From Piezodorus guildinii (Eukaryota > Arthropoda > Insecta > Hemiptera > Pentatomidae), in assembly GCA_023052935.1 (NCBI GenBank), contig CM041297.1, positions 48,155,917 to 48,219,916 of the forward strand: a stretch of 64,000 nt of DNA. Reading direction: 5' to 3'. The notes under the pieces are model-generated. The model was given only the letters and a program-made list of their open reading frames with translations, was not told where the DNA came from and did no database searches. Position 1 is the first letter of the stretch, and every line of letters starts with the position of its first letter. Positions 57,950 to 64,000 of this stretch are shown here, in pieces. A program made the position numbers and the translations under genes.

Positions 57950-58273
57950 CTAGCGTGAATCTACCAGCGGCAGCTTGAGCTGCTCAATGTGAACCGTGCG
58001 CCGCTTTTTAGGTTCTCGAAGACTGTCGATCGTAACGAGATTGTGTTCCCTGATCGCGGACACTTTGAACGGGCCCTCGTACCGCAGCAACTCTTTCCCC
58101 CTATTAGTGGCCAGTTTGCGATAGACAATAGTTCCTATCTTGATGTCGCCCATCTGATCCCGCAGTTTGAGGTTTTCCCGCTCCACACGTTTACTCTTCT
58201 CCCTCCTCAATTTGTCCCTTACTTTATCCCACGCCTTGCATATTTCCGCCCTATTGGCAACGATGTCCCCCAC
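57950..58273 (-). pseudogene. Integrase C-terminal part, out of frame with pol
   Basis: Reads DIVANRAEICKAWDKVRDKL, then KIGTIVYRKLATNRGKELLR, RYEGPFKVSAI and a basic tail, the SH3-like C-terminal integrase region (YxGPFxV is typical). It continues the pol protein after a shift of one base inside a GGGGG run at about 58264-58268. Removal or gain of one G would fuse it to pol. An assembly error in the homopolymer is as likely as a real mutation. Confidence 0.8.
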
Positions 58274-61200
58274 GCATCGATCACCGCGGTGGTTTCCGAC
58301 CAGTCGCGACGCAGCCCTCGGATTCCGAATAGAACTTCGATCGGGGAGAACCCCGTGACGGAGTGGATGGAGTGGTTGTAGGCGACAATCGCCTTCCTCA
58401 TGGCCACATCCGGCTCTAAACCCTTCTCGCCCTGATACACGCGGAGGTGGTCGCTCAGGGTGCTGTGGAGCCTCTCGATGCTACCCCTACTTTTCGGATG
58501 GCCCGGCGTAGTGAAATGCCACGTAATTTCGAGGCGTTTCGCTTCCTCCCGGATCGCGACATTATCGAATTCCCGCCCCGCATCCGACGAAATTCTCTCC
58601 GGTACCCCATAAAACTGCATCCAGACGCGGAGAGCCTCCAATACCGCTTCTGCCGACTTGTCAAGCACCTGGTACCCCATGGCCACCTTGCTGAAGAGGT
58701 CAATAACGGTGACCCACTTGTATCCCCTCCAGGTGAAAGTGTCGATTTGGATGTCGCGGAGAGGCGCGTCCCCTGTAGGCGTCTCTTCCTGCATACCGCG
58801 CGGGGGGTGCCGGTCATATTTCGTGCGCAGACACACTTCGCAAGCGCCGATCGTGTCTAGGATGGTGTTCTTCATTCCCCACCAGAAATATCTTCTACGC
58901 AACGCTTGTAACGTTTCGTTAACGCCGCGGTGGTTGGTTTTACCCTGATGGTAAGCAAGAGTAACCTCCTTCTGCTGCTCCTCATCCTGAAGGGTTCCCA
59001 CGAAGTACTTGCATCGGATAAACGTCCGATCGACGCCGATCCGCTCAGAGCGCCATATGCGCCGAATCTTATCCCAGATAGTGGCGTTCCCGACGTAGAG
59101 GTGGTGAACTTTCCCCGAGTCTGACGCGTCCAGCAGCGCCCTGCAAATCTGGTCGTCACGGACCCCCGGTTGAGACCAGATGATGTTGACTTTGCTCTTA
59201 CCGTAAGCCCGATATTCGATTTTAATCGTACCCTCAGTTCGCGTCCTCCAAATTACCTGCCGACGCTTATCATTGACGATCTCATCGACTTCTTCCATTT
59301 CGACCGGCCTCTCCTCCGCCGAGCTCCCGCCCTCCGGCGAGCCCTCATCACCATCCGGACCAGCAGGACCAGCCACGCCCTCGCCGTCCGGTGTCCACTC
59401 CCTCAAAAACTGACGCACGTCGCGGGACGGTTCCCCCTCCTCAACGGCATTAATCATAATGGCTCTCGACAGCCAGTCCGCCACAACATTGTCTTTCCCG
59501 GGCTTGTAGGCGATCTCAATATTGTATTGACTCAAGAATTCCTTCCATCTCGCGACCCTAGCAGAGGATTCCTTTAACTTCCCGACCCATTGCAGCGGAC
59601 GGTGGTCGGTATGGACACGGAACTTCCTCCCGAAAACGTAAGGCCGAAAGTGGTCTATTGCCCACACGATTCCCAGCAGCTCCCGTTCCAATGCGCTATA
59701 TCTGGTCTCCGCGTCAGTTAGCCGCCTGCTCGCATATGCAACAGGACGATCACCCCCTTCGCAGTCCTGCGATAGAACTGCCCCCACCGCGTAATCGCTG
59801 GCATCGGTAGTAATAGTGAATATCTTAGTAAAGTCGGGAAACGCCAGCACCGGTTCCGCCTGTAGACGATCCATACATTTGCGGATGTTCTGCTCCATCA
59901 CCGGGGTCACAGTCAACTTAGCACCCTTCTTCAGTAAATTATTAATCGGGACCAAGTACTCCGCCATGTCGGGGACGAATCGTCGATAGTAATTGAGCGT
60001 GCCGAGGAGGCGACGGATCCCCTTGACATCCCGAGGGATTGCCATGCGTCGGATAGCTTCAACTTTCGTAGAGTCCGGCTTAACCCCTTCCCGGGAGATC
60101 GTATGTCCTAAGAAATTGATTTGCGCCTGCCCGAGTATCGATTTCTCCCCGGATAGTTTCAGCCCGAACTGCCGCACCCTCTCGAAAACGCGGCGTAAGT
60201 GCTCCACATGCTCGGCTTCCGTCCTACTGAACACCAGGAGGTCGTCCATGTAGACCTGACACACCGTTTCGTCGAGGCCCCTCAGAAATTCATCCATCAG
60301 ACGTTGGAAGGTAATGGGGGCGTTCTTGAGCCCAAACGGCATACGAGTAAATTCGTAATGCCCTCGTTCAAAGGTAAATGCCGTTTTATGTTGATCCCGG
60401 GGGTGCATTTGGATCTGATGGTACCCGGCTTTGAGATCCAATGTGCTAAAGACCACAGCCCCGCTCAGTCGGTCCAATATGTCCTCAAATCGGGGAATCG
60501 GATAGCGCTCGTCTATGGTATTATCATTAAGCTGCCGATAATCAATCACCACACGATACTTGTCAGTATGATCACCAGGGATCGGCTTCTTCTTCACCGC
60601 CCACAAAGGGCTATTGTACGGGGACGTGCTGTGAACTATGATGCCCTGCGCGAGGAGACTATCCAATTCCTCCCGGATATGCTTGCGGAGCGCCTGCGGA
60701 TAGCGTCGTTCCTTGACGTAGGTGACCCTGTCCTGTTTCAGGGGTATCTCATGGACCGTCCTCCCCGTCACGCCCAAGATCTCGCCCTCCCGAAAAAAAA
60801 TGTCCTTGAAGTCGGCCTTTATTGTGTCCCTCCAGTCGTTAATTTCGGTGACTGCGCCTATCCGCGCCCTTTTCCCCCTTGCAATTTCCCGACATCTGTA
60901 TGTCCGTTGGCCCAGCCGAATGCTCCAAAGCCCTTGGCTGTTTCGGACCCGCGCTCCCACCTGTCCTAACAGATCGCACCCCACTATCACCTGGTATTCC
61001 CGGGTCATATTCCCCACTATATGAACCTTTAGGGTACCCCCCGTCTCAACCCACTGGTCTAGCCCGATCTCAGCCTCCCCCTCGACTTTACACGGTCCCC
61101 CCAAAGTAAGTAATTTGCAATCACATTTCCGAATTTGACTTGCTCTCCCTCTATCACACAACATTTCTAACGCCTCCCGCGTCATAATAGTGCTAGAGCT

Positions 61201-61317
61201 CCCTGTATCTACTAGGCACTTCACTCCCCTAGACACTTGAATTATAGGCAACCAGCATTGCTTACCTCTTATATTATTACATATTGCTGTGCGGTCGCCT
61301 CTCTGCGAGCACACTCC
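58219..61317 (-). CDS. pol: Pol polyprotein (protease, RT, RNase H, integrase)
   Basis: About 1031 residues. Protease: CLVDTGSSSTIM near residue 35. RT from about residue 200: YRVVIDYRQLND, FSTLDLKAGYHQIQM, MPFGLKNAPITFQRLMDEF and catalytic VYMDDLLVFS. RNase H: TTDASDYAVGAVLSQD, ALERELLGIVWAI and TDHRPLQW. Integrase: HHCC zinc region (YHQGKTNHRG...CEVCLRTK), then the DDE core with IQIDTFTWRG, ISSDAGREF and SRGSIERLHS. The order PR-RT-RH-IN is that of Ty3/gypsy. Upstream it is in the same frame as gag with only a TGA between (61318-61320), so expression would need readthrough. No ATG lies near the frame start. The C-terminal 100 residues are displaced by the 1-base shift near 58266. Confidence 0.95.
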   Translation of the reverse strand, partial: GVCSQRGDRTAICNNIRGKQCWLPIIQVSRGVKCLVDTGSSSTIMTREALEMLCDRGRASQIRKCDCKLLTLGGPCKVEGEAEIGLDQWVETGGTLKVHIVGNMTREYQVIVGCDLLGQVGARVRNSQGLWSIRLGQRTYRCREIARGKRARIGAVTEINDWRDTIKADFKDIFFREGEILGVTGRTVHEIPLKQDRVTYVKERRYPQALRKHIREELDSLLAQGIIVHSTSPYNSPLWAVKKKPIPGDHTDKYRVVIDYRQLNDNTIDERYPIPRFEDILDRLSGAVVFSTLDLKAGYHQIQMHPRDQHKTAFTFERGHYEFTRMPFGLKNAPITFQRLMDEFLRGLDETVCQVYMDDLLVFSRTEAEHVEHLRRVFERVRQFGLKLSGEKSILGQAQINFLGHTISREGVKPDSTKVEAIRRMAIPRDVKGIRRLLGTLNYYRRFVPDMAEYLVPINNLLKKGAKLTVTPVMEQNIRKCMDRLQAEPVLAFPDFTKIFTITTDASDYAVGAVLSQDCEGGDRPVAYASRRLTDAETRYSALERELLGIVWAIDHFRPYVFGRKFRVHTDHRPLQWVGKLKESSARVARWKEFLSQYNIEIAYKPGKDNVVADWLSRAIMINAVEEGEPSRDVRQFLREWTPDGEGVAGPAGPDGDEGSPEGGSSAEERPVEMEEVDEIVNDKRRQVIWRTRTEGTIKIEYRAYGKSKVNIIWSQPGVRDDQICRALLDASDSGKVHHLYVGNATIWDKIRRIWRSERIGVDRTFIRCKYFVGTLQDEEQQKEVTLAYHQGKTNHRGVNETLQALRRRYFWWGMKNTILDTIGACEVCLRTKYDRHPPRGMQEETPTGDAPLRDIQIDTFTWRGYKWVTVIDLFSKVAMGYQVLDKSAEAVLEALRVWMQFYGVPERISSDAGREFDNVAIREEAKRLEITWHFTTPGHPKSRGSIERLHSTLSDHLRVYQGEKGLEPDVAMRKAIVAYNHSIHSVTGFSPIEVLFGIRGLRRDWSETTAVIDAWGTSLPIGRKYARRGIK

Positions 61318-62562
61318 TCAGATCCCGGCTCTCTGCCTCCTTCCGGCTGCTGCTCGTCTCGGTTGGCTCCATCTGCTGCATCCCTCTCCTCCGCTGCCAC
61401 TGCTCCCTGGTTCCTCTCCATCCGTCTCCGAAGTATCCGAACCCTCGGTGACCTCTACTGAAGGGCCGCTTCTTCGAGATGGGAGGTGAGTTCTCTGCAA
61501 CCTCTGCATGTTTACCTCCATCGGCTCATCCCGCGCGGCGTCTCGCCTTCGAACCATATATGGACATTGTCTTGCTATGTGCCCCTCGGTTCCACACTCA
61601 AAGCATTTAGTGCGGGGACACTGAGCTACCAGATGCCCCTGCTTTCCGCAACCGTGGCACTTCCTGTCATCTCGTCTAAACCCATTCCTCGCTCGGGGTG
61701 GTCCTGATCTCCTCTCTCCTCCAGCCGTAGGTCTGTCCCTGGTTCCGTACGCCTGCTCTTTCCTTCTCCAGGTTGTCAGTGTGTTCCGAGGGCGTCTGAC
61801 GGGCACTGTGCTCCATCCTAGTTCCTCCACCTCCATCCTGGACTCTTCTTCCCTAGCGCTCGAATCCACCATGTCCTGGGCACACTCAATGAATGTACGA
61901 TCCCGCGGTAGGGAGTCTCTCTTCCCAGTTTCCTTGGCCAACTGCACCTTGAGGATCGTCGATAGGAAATTCATCCGGCCTTCTACCTCGGGAGCACTCA
62001 TTGTCTCTCGCATCTTCTCGGTTATCCTATTGTACCTTGCAAGTAGGATTCCCGCATATTGTCCGGCTGTCTGGCGAGGTGAACATCTTTCCCGGAACAT
62101 CTGGAATATATCTTCTTCCGGGGTCCAGCGTCCTCCACCGAAGGCTTTCTTTAACCTCTCTTTGACTATCGCCCATGGTGTTTCTTCGTCCGCCTGGATC
62201 TGGTTCAGTATGTTCCGTCTCACGCGACAAACTAAGGCCGCCCTCAAAGCTTCGGCGTCCCCCTGGGGTAGTAGGTCTTCTTCTACCTTAGCCTCGATCC
62301 TTGCCATGAGACGATCTCCGCCCTTGAGGAAGTGGTTTAGGTCACCTACCTCGCCACCAAAACGCTCCAAGTCCGAAATTGCTTTCCTTAGATCCTGACA
62401 TGTCGCCGTTTTGATTCGCATCCATGCCATGGCATTAGCATGTGCTTCTGCTAGCGTATTTCTAGGTAACGGAGGGATTACCGGCACTGGCGGTGGCTGA
62501 ACTTCCGGTACTTGCGGGTTTTCCGGTAAATTAAGAACTGGTGGTCTTATTAGTCCATCCAT
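61318..62562 (-). CDS. gag: Gag polyprotein with two CCHC zinc knuckles
   Basis: 414 residues from ATG 62562. It has a Pro-rich N-terminus, a helical capsid-like middle, a charged linker (RKEQAYGTRDRPTAGGERR) and two CCHC knuckles (CHGCGKQGHLVAQC and CFECGTEGHIARQC around residues 305-345), expected to package genomic RNA. It ends at TGA 61318-61320 followed by GGA GTG in the same frame as pol. That layout resembles stop-codon readthrough elements more than the usual -1 frameshift of this group; a plain CGA to TGA mutation is the alternative. Confidence 0.95.
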   Translation of the reverse strand: MDGLIRPPVLNLPENPQVPEVQPPPVPVIPPLPRNTLAEAHANAMAWMRIKTATCQDLRKAISDLERFGGEVGDLNHFLKGGDRLMARIEAKVEEDLLPQGDAEALRAALVCRVRRNILNQIQADEETPWAIVKERLKKAFGGGRWTPEEDIFQMFRERCSPRQTAGQYAGILLARYNRITEKMRETMSAPEVEGRMNFLSTILKVQLAKETGKRDSLPRDRTFIECAQDMVDSSAREEESRMEVEELGWSTVPVRRPRNTLTTWRRKEQAYGTRDRPTAGGERRSGPPRARNGFRRDDRKCHGCGKQGHLVAQCPRTKCFECGTEGHIARQCPYMVRRRDAARDEPMEVNMQRLQRTHLPSRRSGPSVEVTEGSDTSETDGEEPGSSGSGGEGCSRWSQPRRAAAGRRQRAGI

Positions 62563-62660
62563 TATTTTTAATTATCAGAGAAAGAAAAAATAAAAATTCA
62601 AAATGTACGGCGTGATAAAAAAAACGTGTCACTCACTTTGGTAACCTGCCCGCTCTGAGT

Positions 62661-62678
62661 TCCCGGGTTTCGGCACCA
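62661..62678 (-). other. Primer binding site for tRNA-Phe
   Basis: The minus strand reads TGGTGCCGAAACCCGGGA starting at the last base of the 5' LTR. This is complementary to the 3' end of eukaryotic tRNA-Phe (TCCCGGGTTTCGGCA plus CCA) over 18 bases. Confidence 0.85.
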
Positions 62679-62859
62679 GTTATGCCTGTTCGAGACAAAT
62701 AAATAAAAAAAAAGGAAAAGGTTGAGAATAAACAGCACTCACGGTTCCAGAAACAATACTGATTTATTGATGGAAATAATCCTTCTTATATATGTTTCGG
62801 ATGTTGTTTACATCCGAGATGGTATTAAGGCTAATACTGCCCGACTCCTATCCTTAACT
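62678..62859 (-). repeat. 5' LTR
   Basis: 182 bp, same sequence as the 3' LTR. It should contain the promoter; no clear TATA box could be separated from the AT-rich text. Confidence 0.95.
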
Positions 62860-62881
62860 TATATATATATATATATATATA

Positions 62882-63176
62882 TAAGGGGAGCCCGTGGCTG
62901 AATGGCTAGCGCGCTAGTCTCTCATGCTACAGGGTCTGAGTTCGAATCCAAGTCACGGCGGGGCTTTTATAAGGATTTAAACAAATGTGGATTCACTCAC
63001 AACCTCTCCCCCGTTTATGTGAGACCCGTCAGCCAAAGGGTGGCCACTCACAAAATTAGTCGTAGCGAGTGATGACCCTGCACTAAAAAAATTGCATCGT
63101 GAAACGTGAGTGTAAACTCGCAGGAGTTTACACCGCGAGGCCCAGGGCCTACACGGCCTGTCGCGCCACTGGAAGA
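62882..63176 (+). mobile_element. SINE family D, complete copy
   Basis: tRNA-like head with A box (GTGGCTGAATGGCTAGCGCG) and B box (GAGTTCGAATCC), tRNA-Ser/Leu-like by pattern. The body has GTGAGACCCGTCAGCC and CCTACACGGCCTGTCGCGCCAC. It lies between two (TA)n arrays (62860-62881 and 63179-63230), so it inserted into a TA microsatellite. Confidence 0.8.
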
Positions 63177-63178
63177 AG

Positions 63179-63230
<52 letters not shown>
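63179..63230. repeat. (TA)n array
   Basis: About 52 bases of TA repeats after the SINE end. Confidence 0.9.
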
Positions 63231-63234
<4 letters not shown>

Positions 63235-63237
63235 ATT

Positions 63238-63400
63238 TTTTTTTTTACTTTCACTTACCTATGTGTAAAATATATAGCAAGGGAAAGTATTGTGATCGTA
63301 AAAATTTTCGAACTCCAGTTTTCAACGGAAATACACGTTTCAGGGTCCCCTGAGTCCAAATGACCAAGTCTCCCAAAAAGGTCTGTGTGTGGTTGTGAAT
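63238..63400 (-). repeat. Dispersed repeat R1, terminal fragment
   Basis: CTTTCACTTACCTATGTGTAAAATATATAGC, GATCGTAAAAATTTTCGAACTCC and CCCCTGAGTCCAAATGACC match the right end of R1 in inverse orientation, truncated by the adjoining non-LTR element. Confidence 0.6.
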
Positions 63401-63404
63401 GAAT

Positions 63405-64000
63405 GAAAAAAAACTTTATTCTGGGACTAGGTCCCTTAAGAATAACATACAGGCACAAAACAAATAAGTATTATGACTGACCAAAGAACGCATAAAAAGA
63501 AAAACAAAAAAGACTTATAACACTAATGATTACATTAAATATATACAAGTATTTTAAATGGTAAAAACAGAAAGAAATGAAAAATAAAAATTAAAAAGAT
63601 TACAATAGTATCTAAAAGTAACATAGGGCTAACAAACCAATGAAAAAATTTTAGAATAATTAAAAATAAAAATGAAAACATTATTAACATTTATGTCATG
63701 AAGTGTGGACATTTCTCACATCGCTCTAATCTTTATACTGAAATTAGTTGGCATCTGTTTGGGAAGCAAGAAGGTGTTTAAAAAAGCGCGATTTGAATGA
63801 AGATTGGGAAGGAGCATGACGGATGTTTGATGGAAGAGTATTCCAGAAAAAAAGTGGACCGGGCTAAAAAGGAAAATTCATATTTTATAGTTCAATGGGA
63901 AGGCGTATAGAGGTCGGAATAACGTGATCTAGTTTCCTGAGTTTGGATTGAGGATTTAAATTGCTGGAGACTATAGACGTAAGAGGGGCGATGGGAGCGG
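63405..64000 (-). mobile_element. J2-type non-LTR retrotransposon 3' part, runs off the window
   Basis: The plus strand begins AAACTTTATTCTGGGACTAGG (3' end). The minus strand has a long A-rich 3' UTR, a stop at 63744-63746, and the C-terminal text WNTLPSNIRHAPSQSSFKSR followed by FFKHLLASQTDAN. Upstream pieces (TSIVSSNLNPQSKLRKLDHV) are in another frame with a stop. It is the same family as 640-921 and 13804-14805. The 5' part is beyond 64000. Confidence 0.75.

Larger units (their letters stand above)
57288..62859 (-). mobile_element. Ty3/gypsy-type LTR retrotransposon, 5.57 kb, young
   Basis: Two LTRs that look identical (182 bp each), with AGTTA...TAACT termini of the kind found in insect gypsy-group elements and TA-rich flanks (TATATA) as target duplication. 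On the minus strand: 5' LTR, tRNA-Phe primer site, gag with two zinc knuckles, pol with protease, RT, RNase H and integrase, then a polypurine tract and 3' LTR. No envelope frame exists between the integrase end (57950) and the 3' LTR. GC content is about double that of the host. Identical LTRs imply recent insertion. Two lesions are noted under gag/pol and the integrase end. Confidence 0.95.

Noticed and set aside
60199..60969. 256-codon plus-strand frame inside the LTR element
   Set aside because: It is antisense to a clear RT domain with all catalytic motifs; open because of the high GC content.

Overview
The window is nuclear DNA of an arthropod, most likely an insect (hemipteran-like, by inference only). 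It is very AT-rich, has spliceosomal introns and is packed with animal transposable elements; nothing bacterial or phage-like is present. Nearly all recognisable coding sequence belongs to mobile elements. These stand out as GC-rich islands (LTR element, RTE element, mariners) in an AT-rich background full of (TA)n arrays.

Layout. 1-1.09 kb: a coding-like GC-rich island and a non-LTR relic. 1.09-8.34 kb: a DNA transposon with 26-bp TIRs, an AATT target duplication and a five-exon transposase gene. A nearly full-length RTE-clade retrotransposon (3863-7384, minus) sits inside its coding sequence, flanked by an 11-bp duplication. 8.7-11.6 kb: non-LTR relics and a tRNA-derived SINE (family A). 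11.8-12.7 kb: an internally deleted mariner; a near-identical twin lies inverted at 30.2-31.1 kb. 13.46-16.91 kb: a nest in which a SINE-B is split by a Transib-like element, which is itself split by two non-LTR fragments, one carrying a SINE-A. 19.9-24.45 kb: a 4.5-kb foldback element whose arms carry 21-bp and 112-bp tandem repeats. 25-56 kb: SINEs of four families (A-D), 5'-truncated Jockey-type fragments with clear target duplications, a dispersed AT-rich repeat (R1), a second Transib-like copy (49.06-50.05 kb), a near-perfect palindrome and many (TA)n arrays. 57.29-62.86 kb: a Ty3/gypsy-type LTR retrotransposon on the minus strand, with identical 182-bp LTRs, a tRNA-Phe primer site, gag and pol. 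62.9-64 kb: a SINE-D, an R1 end and a non-LTR 3' part running off the window.

Host genes. No complete host gene is visible. Two short minus-strand segments (50578-50695 and 45182-45310) look like real exons, with matching splice phase and consensus splice sites. The 42-57 kb interval may therefore be intronic sequence of a minus-strand host gene filled with transposons. Two weaker coding-like islands (154-345 and 42088-42252) lie on the same strand.

The most distinctive objects are the asymmetric foldback element, the Transib-like non-autonomous family with CGNCG duplications, the split transposase with its restorable empty site, the twin mariners keeping an in-frame fused but catalytically incomplete ORF, and the LTR element whose gag and pol share a frame across a single TGA.
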